From Candidatus Fermentibacterota bacterium (GTDB taxonomy: Bacteria > JAFGKV01), in assembly GCA_016928395.1 (NCBI GenBank), contig JAFGKV010000084.1, positions 1 through 15,408 on the forward strand: a stretch of 15,408 bases of DNA. Reading direction: 5' to 3'. Below the pieces are notes generated by a model, which ran no database searches, had not been told where the DNA came from, and saw only the letters and a program-made list of their open reading frames with translations. Positions 1 through 6,328 of the stretch are shown here, piece after piece. Both the position numbers and the translations under genes were made by a program. Numbering within the stretch: position 1 is the stretch's first letter; the number at the start of each line of letters is the position of its first letter.

Positions 1-897
1 GGCTATCTCTGCGCGGCGATTCTCCTGGGATTCGTCCCCTGGTTGACTCACTCGCTCCGGCTCCTGGTGTGGACCCGATTCCTCGGGGCAAAGGTTTCCT
101 TTCGCGATCTAATGGCAATGGTTGTGGGCACGGAGCTGGGATCGGCAGTCAGCCCGACCGCGGTGGGCGGCGGGTATGTCAAGCTGGCCATGCTCGTGCA
201 TCGGGGCATCCGACCGGGCGCGGCCGCGTCACTCATGACTTTGGGGAGTCTCGAGGATGGGATCTTCTTCGCCTTCGCACTCCCGGCCGCTCTGGCCATG
301 AGATCAACCGCGCCCCTGGGTCGAGGCTTCCATCTGGGCGATGCCCTCGAGGCCCGTGCGCGTCTTGTCGTCATGATTCTCAGTATTACCGCGGTGTTCG
401 TGGCAGGTGTCGCCGCGCGTAAGGTGACCCACTCGCTCACGCTGCGCCTCAAGGCTGCCTGGAACGACTACATAGCAGTCTACCGGCTCATTCTCCACCA
501 TGGCAAGCTGCGATTCGGCATCACCCTGATGCTCACGGGAATACAGTGGATCTGCCGCTACTCGGTGGTATCCGCGCTGCTTGCCTCCCTCGGCGTACAG
601 GTATTTCCCGTGCGGTTCTTCGCCCTGCAATGGGTGGTGTTCACTCTGGGTGTGTTCGTGCCGACCCCGGGGGCACTAGGGGGAGCTGAGGCGGCCTTCT
701 TCTTGGTCTACCGGTCATTCATACCTGAGAACATCGTCGGCATTGCCACCGCCGGTTGGCGCTTTCTGACCTTCTACCTTCAGCTCGCCGTTGGTCTTGT
801 GGTGTTCGGGGTGCTCCAGACCTCGTTTCCCGCCGGGCCGGCCTCGCCCCGCGAAATGGCATCCAGGGCGGATGGGGATCGCGCGAATAGAGCCTGA
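1..897 (+). CDS. Flippase-like integral membrane protein, LPG-synthase TM / UPF0104 family (5' truncated)
   Basis: The reading frame is open from base 1 (Gly-Tyr-Leu-Cys...), so the true start lies upstream of the window and only the last 298 residues are seen. The protein is a string of hydrophobic helices. Two stretches match the lysylphosphatidylglycerol-synthase transmembrane / UPF0104 (YbhN, AglD-like) family: GTELGSAVSPTAVGGGYVK early on, and VPTPGALGGAEAAF in the C-terminal third, the family's usual 'P-x-P-G-x-L-G-x-x-E' signature. The tail after the last helix is short, charged and Pro/Arg-rich. Members are thought to move or modify lipid-linked substrates at the cytoplasmic membrane; there is no fused soluble aminoacyl-transferase domain in the visible part, so lysyl-PG synthesis is not implied. 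It converges with the DUF3795 gene across a 102-bp gap. The family call is fairly sure, the substrate unknown. Confidence 0.85.
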   Translation, partial: GYLCAAILLGFVPWLTHSLRLLVWTRFLGAKVSFRDLMAMVVGTELGSAVSPTAVGGGYVKLAMLVHRGIRPGAAASLMTLGSLEDGIFFAFALPAALAMRSTAPLGRGFHLGDALEARARLVVMILSITAVFVAGVAARKVTHSLTLRLKAAWNDYIAVYRLILHHGKLRFGITLMLTGIQWICRYSVVSALLASLGVQVFPVRFFALQWVVFTLGVFVPTPGALGGAEAAFFLVYRSFIPENIVGIATAGWRFLTFYLQLAVGLVVFGVLQTSFPAGPASPREMASRADGDRANRA

Positions 898-999
898 CCA
901 GCACATCTGAGAAGCCTTCGCCTCGTCTCGGCTCAGTGAGACTCAGTCACGCCACGACGTGGTGGAGATGGTCAATCCAACGCGGCGCCCCCGGTCGCC

Positions 1000-1470
1000 T
1001 CATGATCTGCATCGCGGACACTCGCGCGCGTACCACGACAACCGCGCACCGCACGCGCAGCTCCACCGGGTAGCCTGGTCGACGAGCCAGGCTTGGGTTC
1101 CCATCCGGTTCAGCGTCTCGATGTTCTCGATGGTCTTTGCGTGGTGGGGAATGCCGTCGTCCGCGAACCGCGTGATCGCAGCGCAGGGATACTCGGGGCA
1201 TTCGCCGCAGTGGGCGAGACCCTTGCCGCGGGCGCAGTCCTTGATGGCGCAGCCGTCATTCTCGTCGTCAAGCCTGCATCCTGGGCATAGTTGAAGTTCC
1301 TGCTCCTTGAGATAGTCGTACTTGGCGGGTATGTCCGCCAGATGCCGCCGGTCGTTCTGCTCTGCGGCGACCCGGAACGAACACGCCCCGCAGTAGAGCC
1401 CGCAATAGGCGAGCAACGCGAGATCGGGCACCTGGGCACTCAAGGGTGGATCGCTTTCAGGCTCACTCAT
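1000..1470 (-). CDS. DUF3795-type cysteine-rich protein
   Basis: The product is 156 aa with about 14 cysteines: C-G-L-Y-C-G-A-C at 23-30, C-P-G-C at 62-65, C74/C79, C88/C91/C96, and a C-terminal C-x-C...C-P-R-C knuckle at 138-155. The N-terminal 'AYCGLYCGAC' and the 'HCGECPEYPC' block are hallmarks of DUF3795 proteins, common in anaerobes. Their function is unknown; metal or Fe-S binding is the usual inference. ATG at 1470 is preferred because GAGAGGT lies 7 bases upstream; the in-frame GTG at 1479 falls inside that ribosome-binding site. The start overlaps the last 8 bases of the upstream secreted-protein gene, so the two are probably co-transcribed and translationally coupled. Confidence 0.85.
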   Translation of the reverse strand: MSEPESDPPLSAQVPDLALLAYCGLYCGACSFRVAAEQNDRRHLADIPAKYDYLKEQELQLCPGCRLDDENDGCAIKDCARGKGLAHCGECPEYPCAAITRFADDGIPHHAKTIENIETLNRMGTQAWLVDQATRWSCACGARLSWYARECPRCRS

Positions 1471-2068
1471 TGTTCGCACCTCTCGCGTATCGGGTCAGCA
1501 GGGTCTCGAAGGCCTCCCGATCCAGCAGGAATTCATAGGCCAAGAGCTCGTCGAGCGACTCGTCCTCTGCCGGGTGGTGGTCGGGACCAGGCGGGGGATA
1601 CCAGATCTGGGCGCCGGCGCTGTCCCATCCCAAAGCGATGAACACGAATTCCGACCCGGCACAAAACTCCTCTCCATACTGGGCCTCGGCTCCATCCCTG
1701 ATGCCGATGCGGAACACGGAGTAGTGCAGGCCCTCGATGGTGAGGTCACCGATGGCATCGACAAGATACCCGCTGACCGATCCCGCGATCCATCGCGCCT
1801 CGCAGATCAACGGCCGTTGGACCCCTCGATGCATCAGCGCCAACGTTGCGGAATCCGCCGCTGCGCGGGGCGAGATGAATGTACCGCTGATCTCGACGTC
1901 CTCTCCGGGAGAAGGCCACACCACCAGATTCGCCCGGGGATGGAGATACGGCTGGTCCTTCTCAGGAGCCGCAGTTGACGGGAGCGATGCCGCGGCCAAG
2001 GCGGCCATGGCCGTACCTCCGACCGCGAACGCCACCGACATGCGCACCACCCTCTCCATGACGTGCAT
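1463..2068 (-). CDS. Secreted hypothetical protein
   Basis: The product is 201 aa and I do not recognise its family. The N terminus (MHVMERVVRM, then an Ala/Val-rich hydrophobic stretch to about residue 31, then S-T-A-A before Pro-Glu-Lys) looks like a Sec signal peptide with a cleavage site near residue 34; no lipobox cysteine is present. The mature part has a Tyr/Trp/Pro-rich centre (W-Y-P-P-P-G-P-D-H-H-P around residue 160) and an acidic, helical C terminus (DESLDELLAYEFLLDREAF), with two cysteines that could pair outside the cytoplasm. ATG at 2068 is chosen over upstream starts because GGAGG sits at ideal spacing and the signal peptide begins there. Its 3' end overlaps the DUF3795 gene. 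An envelope or periplasmic role is inferred from the signal peptide only. Confidence 0.6.
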   Translation of the reverse strand: MHVMERVVRMSVAFAVGGTAMAALAAASLPSTAAPEKDQPYLHPRANLVVWPSPGEDVEISGTFISPRAAADSATLALMHRGVQRPLICEARWIAGSVSGYLVDAIGDLTIEGLHYSVFRIGIRDGAEAQYGEEFCAGSEFVFIALGWDSAGAQIWYPPPGPDHHPAEDESLDELLAYEFLLDREAFETLLTRYARGANNE

Positions 2069-2236
2069 TCCTTTGCCCTCCAACGCATTCAAGTGAATCG
2101 AGACCGAGCCGGGCCCAGCCACGCCTGCCTCGCCCGCTCACGGGATCCGCGCATGCCCGGCTGTAGCCACGCCACTCTCTGGCGTGTTCTCCGCACGACG
2201 ACACCTCCCACGGCCGCGCCATGGCCCGTCGATGGG

Positions 2237-2263
2237 GTCACGGGCGTCGGGGTAGCCCGTGAC
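2237..2263. repeat. 9-bp perfect inverted repeat (possible terminator stem)
   Basis: GTCACGGGC at 2237-2245 pairs perfectly with GCCCGTGAC at 2255-2263 across a 9-nt loop. It lies 43 bp downstream of the stop codon of the phosphatase-like gene on the minus strand. No T-run follows on either strand, so if it ends transcription it is not a classical intrinsic terminator. Confidence 0.4.
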
Positions 2264-2274
2264 GGCATCTACGC

Positions 2275-2312
2275 CATATAGGACTCGTCCAATAGAGGAC
2301 ATGTCCTATATG
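2275..2312. repeat. Nested palindromes at the 3' end of the phosphatase-like gene
   Basis: CATATAGGAC at 2275-2284 is the exact reverse complement of GTCCTATATG at 2303-2312 (18-nt spacer). Inside and overlapping it is a second perfect palindrome, AGGACATGTCCT at 2296-2307. The half-site 'ATA(G)AGGAC' thus occurs in direct and inverted copies. The stop codon of the minus-strand phosphatase-like gene (2306-2308) sits in the right arm. It could be an RNA hairpin protecting or ending the transcript, or a dimeric-protein or recombinase site; the sequence does not decide. Confidence 0.5.
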
Positions 2313-3196
2313 CTTTGTTCATCCTCCGCACCCTTCGAGGCCTCCTTGCCCGTCTTTCGCCCCCGCCTGAAGCCCCAGAAATGGGCGACATTCATCTCGT
2401 CGGGCGAGTCGCCCCCATGGGTTCCTTTCCCCGTGGCGGGATCCAACACGGCGCCGTGATCTGGCGCGAACACGACGGCGTGGGGGTGACGTCGCCACGC
2501 CCGGTGCGCCACACGGGCCATGCGACGGAATGACTCAACGTGACGCTCGGCTGCGCGGAGGGCGCGAGGGCTGAATGGGGTCGTCTCATGGAGCAGGTCA
2601 TCGTACTCCTGGTGGTAGGCTACGACCAGGTCGTGACGATCAAGCTGTAGAACGCCCAGAGTCGCCTCGGTGACCTCGGGATCGTAGTCTTCTGAGAAGT
2701 AGTCAATGGCGCGGCCACGGAAGATCAGGTCCATACTGCATCCCTCGACCGCAACGATGGCAACCCGCTTGCCCGCCCGGAGCACCACATCAAATATGGT
2801 GTCGCAGGTGAGCGCTGGCCGCTCATACCGGCGGATGCCATGTACCTCGGGTGGAGCGCCGGTGAACATGGACGCGAAGCAGACCGGCGTCTTGGAGGGG
2901 CGCATCGAACGCAGACGCACCTCCACAGGTGCAACTTTCCGGATCTGGTCGAACAGACAGCTTGCCGGCCCGGCCAGGTGGAGCCCGAAGGCATCGGGCG
3001 CGTAGATCAGGCAGCGACGGGCGTGCTCGTTTCCAAGCGCGGCTCCCGCTGCCTCAAGAAGTTTGCGGACCGGCGCGGCATGGAAGATCACGGGCGAATC
3101 AACCCCGAGGAGGGCCGCCAGGGTTGGCGCCAGTGCCGTGATGGTGCCGTCGAGGTCAGCGTTGAGACTCCCGGACGAATCGACGTCTGGGGTCAT
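2306..3196 (-). CDS. Alkaline-phosphatase-superfamily hydrolase (nucleotide pyrophosphatase/phosphodiesterase-like)
   Basis: The product is 296 aa with no signal peptide, so probably cytoplasmic. Signature blocks of the AP superfamily appear in order: an Asp in A-P-D-A-F-G (D68), a nucleophile-type segment S-K-T-P-V-C-F-A-S-M-F-T-G-A-P-P-E-V-H-G-I (101-121, probable nucleophile T103), D-D-L-L-H-E (199-204) as Asp/His metal ligands, A-P-D-H-G (244-248) and a late His in N-V-A-H-F (H272). This is the phosphodiesterase-like 'P-x-HG-I' form; the substrate cannot be read from sequence. ATG at 3196 is chosen because GGAGG lies 5 bases before it; upstream in-frame starts lack a ribosome-binding site. 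The C terminus is a Lys/Arg/Glu-rich tail (residues 277-296). It is transcribed alone, with long gaps on both sides. Confidence 0.75.
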   Translation of the reverse strand: MTPDVDSSGSLNADLDGTITALAPTLAALLGVDSPVIFHAAPVRKLLEAAGAALGNEHARRCLIYAPDAFGLHLAGPASCLFDQIRKVAPVEVRLRSMRPSKTPVCFASMFTGAPPEVHGIRRYERPALTCDTIFDVVLRAGKRVAIVAVEGCSMDLIFRGRAIDYFSEDYDPEVTEATLGVLQLDRHDLVVAYHQEYDDLLHETTPFSPRALRAAERHVESFRRMARVAHRAWRRHPHAVVFAPDHGAVLDPATGKGTHGGDSPDEMNVAHFWGFRRGRKTGKEASKGAEDEQSI

Positions 3197-3290
3197 GGGG
3201 TCCTCCCGCGATGGATCCGCTGATACTGCCATTACGAGGCCGGCGGATGAGGGCCGCCGGTCGGGACGATTCGGTGCCTGTGACAGGAGT

Positions 3291-3319
3291 CATTTGGCAC
3301 GATGCCCCAGGCCTGTCAA
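3291..3319 (-). promoter_or_regulatory. Possible sigma-70 promoter for the phosphatase-like gene
   Basis: On the minus strand a perfect -35 hexamer TTGACA (3319-3314) is followed after 17 bp by CAAATG (3296-3291), which matches only 2 of 6 bases of TATAAT. The position, about 95 bp upstream of the phosphatase-like start codon, is reasonable, but the weak -10 makes this tentative. Confidence 0.25.
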
Positions 3320-3396
3320 TGCCCGTGATCGGGGGCTTGCGGCTGAGAACCTCCAAGGGCGTGACGATCCTCGATAGCGACGAGCCCGGTCACGAT

Positions 3397-3567
3397 TCAT
3401 TCACGGCGTGTGAGGCTTCCGTCCACATCCCAACCGACCGGGGGCAGGCATTCTCCGAATTCGGGGAGGCACGCTCCGAGAAACCACTGGACCATCTGTT
3501 CGCGTTCCCAAGCCTTCCTGCGCCTGACGAGGCGCTCATCCGCGTGTACATTGATCGGTAGTGGCAT
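3397..3567 (-). CDS. Small hypothetical ORF (56 aa), doubtful
   Basis: A minus-strand ATG at 3567 opens 56 codons ending at TGA (3397-3399). The product has no recognised family, but its composition is protein-like: an Arg/Lys/Glu-rich helical start (ERLVRRRKAWEREQMVQWFL, 11-30) then two Cys and G-W-D-V-D-G (45-50). Only a weak AAGAG precedes the ATG, and there is no upstream alternative start before an in-frame stop. It could be a remnant or chance frame; it is listed because the stretch otherwise holds no gene. Confidence 0.22.
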   Translation of the reverse strand: MPLPINVHADERLVRRRKAWEREQMVQWFLGACLPEFGECLPPVGWDVDGSLTRRE

Positions 3568-3718
3568 GCACTCTTGTTTGAGAGAACGCGCGCCGCACGC
3601 TCGACTCCTCGAACTCTGATAGTGCCGCCGTCAGAAGCCCTGCTGAACAGAGAAGTCAGTCAAGAGAGCGGGGCTACGGCTGGCTGAGACGACACGCAGG
3701 ATGCCGGGAGAGTGTCCG

Positions 3719-4228
3719 ATGCACGCAAGCAGCGTCGAGGCGATTGCCGATGCCCTGAGCCGTGCGAACGTACGGTATCTCGTTGTCGGTGGATTGGCGG
3801 TGGTTGCACATGGCCACCTGCGGTTCACCGCTGACATCGACATCGTCCTCGACCTAAAGAGGTCGAACGTCGAGGCCGCGATGACCGCCTTGGCCGCGCT
3901 CGGTTACCGGCCCAGGGCCCCGGTGGCCTTGGCCGAGTTCGCCGATCCTGCCATGCGCGCATCGTGGGCTCGGGAGAAAGGCCTGAGGGTCTTCTCCTTG
4001 TGGAGTGCCCTGTATCCGGCGACTGAGATCGATATCTTTGTCGAGGAGCCGTTCGACTTCACCGAGACCTACCGGAGAGCAGATCTGGTGGAGATCCTTC
4101 CGAGTCTGACCCTGCCAGTTGTGGCCATCGATGATCTTCTTGCCCTCAAGCGCGCCGCCGGCCGGCCGGTGGACTTGGAGGATGTGCGGGCGTTGGACGC
4201 TCTGCGGAGGGATCGTGGAGAGGACTGA
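3719..4228 (+). CDS. Nucleotidyltransferase-fold protein (MNT/AbiEii-like)
   Basis: The product is 169 aa with the minimal nucleotidyltransferase signature: V-G-G-L-A-V-V-A-H-G (23-32), then R-F-T-A-D-I-D-I-V-L-D (35-45), whose D39 and D41 are the metal-binding pair, and a later E-I-D-I-F (about 105) that supplies the third carboxylate. A C-terminal helix with D-D-L-L-A-L-K-R-A-A-G-R-P-D/E-D is typical of this group, in which proteins attach nucleotides to proteins or RNA and often serve in toxin-antitoxin pairs. ATG at 3719 is chosen over the ATG at 3701 because GGGAG lies 6-7 bases before it. The 3' end overlaps the start of the next small gene by 14 bases. The fold is sure; the target is unknown. 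Confidence 0.8.
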   Translation: MHASSVEAIADALSRANVRYLVVGGLAVVAHGHLRFTADIDIVLDLKRSNVEAAMTALAALGYRPRAPVALAEFADPAMRASWAREKGLRVFSLWSALYPATEIDIFVEEPFDFTETYRRADLVEILPSLTLPVVAIDDLLALKRAAGRPVDLEDVRALDALRRDRGED

Positions 4229-4430
4229 CCCCCTGCCGCAAAGTGAACATCAATGGGAATGCGGCTTTGAAGGCCATGCCAAGGCCCAGCGTCTTCGGAT
4301 GGCAGCCCTTTCGTTCCGGCAGAAGCTGGCGTGGCTGGAGGAGATGGACAGGCTGCTCAGGCCATCGTGGCGCGGCTCTCCCTCAAGACCATCTCCCTCC
4401 AACGATGAGGAGAGATCTCCGAATAGGTAG
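4215..4430 (+). CDS. Small partner protein of the nucleotidyltransferase
   Basis: A GTG at 4215, preceded by GGAGG, opens 71 codons and overlaps the nucleotidyltransferase gene by 14 bases in another frame. The product carries H-Q-W-E-C-G-F-E-G-H followed by Q-R-L-R-M-A-A-L-S-F-R-Q-K-L-A-W-L-E-E-M-D-R-L-L. From memory, this 'W-E-x-G-x-x-G-H ... A-x-L-x-x-x-x-K-L-x-W-L-E-E' pattern recurs in small unnamed proteins encoded directly beside such nucleotidyltransferases in diverse bacteria. The last 20 residues are low-complexity Ser/Pro/Arg. Tight coupling suggests the two act together, perhaps as toxin and antidote; that function is inference. The gene ends 30 bp from the convergent hflK-like gene. 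Confidence 0.65.
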   Translation: MERTDPLPQSEHQWECGFEGHAKAQRLRMAALSFRQKLAWLEEMDRLLRPSWRGSPSRPSPSNDEERSPNR

Positions 4431-4460
4431 GTTCCCGCAACGAGGGAGCACCATGTCGGC

Positions 4461-5432
4461 TTACTTCACCGCCCCCGGAGTGACGATGCGCACCAGGCCC
4501 TGATCGCCGGCCTGCCCCACCACCGTCTTCCGGCTCACCTTGGAGAGCGCTTCGTTGAGGAACTCCAGATGGAGCCTCCGCCGCGTGACCTCGGGAGCGC
4601 GCGCGTATTCGGAACGAATGGAGGCAAACCTCTCGGCGTCACCCTGGGCCCTGGTGATAATCCGTGTCTCATACGCTTCGGCATCGCGGATCAATCGATC
4701 GGCGCCCGCCTTGGCGCCGGGCATTTTCTCGTTCTGGTAGGAGAGGGCGTTGTTGATCATCTTCTCCTTGTCGATCATCGCATTAATCACGTCGTTGAAG
4801 TACTCCTGGACCCGCTCGGGCGGGCGCACCTCCTGAAGTTCAACGGCGGAGACGGTCAAGCCGGACTCCATCTCGTCGAGCCGGCGTTGAAGCTCCCGTT
4901 TGACGTCGATCTGGATCGCCGACTTGCCAATGGTGAGGATGTCATCGATGGAAAGCCGCGAGAGGCTTGCGATCAGTGCATTGCATGCGAAGCTCCGCAA
5001 TGTCCTTTCGGGCTCCTTCATGGAGAAGAGATAGCGTGCCGGGTCGCTGATGGCATACTGCAACACGCAGTTTACCGTCACGATATTGTTGTCGCCGGTG
5101 ATCAAGTATGACGACAGGCCCGTTGCTTCACGAAAGGCGGCAGCCAGTTCCCCTTGCTCGTAGAAATCATCTATGGTGATGCGCTTGACCTGGCGCACCG
5201 GGACTCGGACGACCCGATCAATGGGCCACGGGAATGCGTAGTGCATGCCGGAGGGTACGCCACTGTCAATAACCCTGCCGAATCGCATCACCACGCCCAC
5301 CTGGCTGGGATCGATCGAGTAGATCCCGGAGGCGCAGTACGCGATGACCGCTGCCACCAGCAGCCACGCGGCGAATACGCCGGTCTTGCGCGCGGATCCT
5401 CTGAGTTCAGTGCCGTATCCAGAGCTCGTCAT
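4461..5432 (-). CDS. hflK: HflK-like SPFH/band-7 protein
   Basis: The product is 323 aa: a short cytoplasmic N terminus, one membrane helix (about 18-38), then an SPFH domain beginning I-D-P-S-Q-V-G-V-V-M-R-F-G (40-52). The HflK hallmarks H-Y-A-F-P-W-P-I-D (64-72) and I-T-G-D-N-N-I-V-T-V (111-120) are present, followed by a long helical region rich in Ala/Glu/Arg with the Q-G-D-A-E-R-F signature of HflK/HflC. HflK and HflC form a cage in the membrane around the FtsH protease and limit its access to membrane substrates in E. coli. It is the last gene of a three-gene SPFH operon, starting 2 bp after the hflC stop. No ftsH is in the window. The usual E. coli order (hflK before hflC) is reversed for this copy. 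Confidence 0.88.
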   Translation of the reverse strand: MTSSGYGTELRGSARKTGVFAAWLLVAAVIAYCASGIYSIDPSQVGVVMRFGRVIDSGVPSGMHYAFPWPIDRVVRVPVRQVKRITIDDFYEQGELAAAFREATGLSSYLITGDNNIVTVNCVLQYAISDPARYLFSMKEPERTLRSFACNALIASLSRLSIDDILTIGKSAIQIDVKRELQRRLDEMESGLTVSAVELQEVRPPERVQEYFNDVINAMIDKEKMINNALSYQNEKMPGAKAGADRLIRDAEAYETRIITRAQGDAERFASIRSEYARAPEVTRRRLHLEFLNEALSKVSRKTVVGQAGDQGLVRIVTPGAVK

Positions 5433-5434
5433 GG

Positions 5435-6328
5435 CTAGTTCCGGCCTCCGCGCGGCTTGCTGGAGCCCAAGTACTTGAAGAGCTCGGACTCAGTCGAGAG
5501 GATGAGGGTCGATTTCTCCGTGAGTGCGGCCCGATACAGGTCCAATGACTTCAGGAATTCGAAGAACTCAGGGTCACGGCCATACGCCTGGGCGTAGATC
5601 CTGGCGGCCTCCTGATCCCCTCTCCCCTTGGCGATTTCGGCCTGTTTGTAGGCCTCTGCCAGGATCTGAGATACATCCTTGTCGGTGGCCGCCTCGATCC
5701 GGGCGGCGGCCTCCGTACCCTCGGCACGGTACTTACGCGCCTCCTTCTCCCGTTCGGCTCTCATCCGGTTGTACACGGCATCGGCCACGATGGCAGGGTA
5801 GCTTACCCGTCGGAACCCGATGCGCTGGGTCTCGATGCCGTACTTGTCGCGGGCATGGGGGGCCGTCGCGTGCAACACGAGGCGCTCCAGCTCCTCCAAC
5901 TTCACGCGCTTTGGGTCAGGATTCAGGATATCCTCCAACGCATAGTCGGCCAAGGAAGCACCCAGGGCAGAGACGACCATGTCGCCCAACTTCTGACGAG
6001 CAACCTCGGGCCTGGCCAGGGAGCGGAAGTAGAGGAGCGGGTCGGCAACTCGCCACGCGATGAAAGTGGTGGCGATGATGGGGTTCTTGTCGCCCAGAAG
6101 GAGCTGGATTGGCTGGGTATTGAAGACCTCGGTTCGCGCATCCATGCGATTTACGCGCTGGAGGAATCCTGGTAGTTTCCAGCGGAACCCTGGTTCGGTG
6201 ATGGTGGCCACCGGCTTCCCGAACTGCGTCAGGATGGCTGCCTCTCCGGCTTCGACCGTGAAGGTGGAGTAGCGTACTAAGAGTGCCGCGACGACGAGGG
6301 CAAGTGCGGATACTCCCCACCGTTTCAT
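5435..6328 (-). CDS. hflC: HflC-like SPFH/band-7 protein
   Basis: The product is 297 aa: one N-terminal membrane helix (about 4-22), then V-E-A-G-E-A-A-I-L-T-Q-F-G-K-P (25-39), an HflC-type SPFH start, with P-G-F-R-W-K-L-P-G-F (46-55) and R-M-D-A-R-T. Next come the HflC-type G-F-R-R-V-S-Y-P segment, M-R-A-E-R-E-K-E-A-R-K-Y-R-A-E-G, and the Ala/Glu-rich helix ending in Y-A-Q-A-Y-G-R-D-P-E-F-F-E-F-L-K-S-L. These are diagnostic for HflC, the partner of HflK in the FtsH-regulating membrane cage. ATG at 6328 is preferred over an upstream GTG because GGAGG sits 7 bases before it. The start overlaps the upstream fusion gene by 4 bases (ATGA), giving tight coupling. Confidence 0.9.
   Translation of the reverse strand: MKRWGVSALALVVAALLVRYSTFTVEAGEAAILTQFGKPVATITEPGFRWKLPGFLQRVNRMDARTEVFNTQPIQLLLGDKNPIIATTFIAWRVADPLLYFRSLARPEVARQKLGDMVVSALGASLADYALEDILNPDPKRVKLEELERLVLHATAPHARDKYGIETQRIGFRRVSYPAIVADAVYNRMRAEREKEARKYRAEGTEAAARIEAATDKDVSQILAEAYKQAEIAKGRGDQEAARIYAQAYGRDPEFFEFLKSLDLYRAALTEKSTLILSTESELFKYLGSSKPRGGRN

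Larger units (their letters stand above)
3197..3718. other. 522-bp intergenic region with no well-supported gene
   Basis: This separates the phosphatase-like gene (-) from the nucleotidyltransferase gene (+) and must hold their divergent promoters. A plus-strand frame at 3211-3561 is open for 116 codons but has no ribosome-binding site and no recognisable motif, so it is not called. A 7-bp inverted repeat (CCGGCGG 3240-3246 with CCGCCGG 3254-3260) would form a hairpin in the leader of the phosphatase-like gene. A TTGACA hexamer (minus strand, 3319-3314) and a 56-codon minus-strand frame (3567-3397) are listed separately at low confidence. Nothing else stands out. Confidence 0.6.

Noticed and set aside
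3211-3561. 116-codon plus-strand open frame in the gap between the phosphatase-like and nucleotidyltransferase genes
   Set aside because: No ribosome-binding site precedes the ATG, the product has no recognisable motif, and it opposes a promoter candidate and a small minus-strand frame.
4431-4460. Possible terminator between the convergent small-partner and hflK genes
   Set aside because: Only a 4-5 bp interrupted stem (TTCCC / GGGA) with no T-run; too weak to list.
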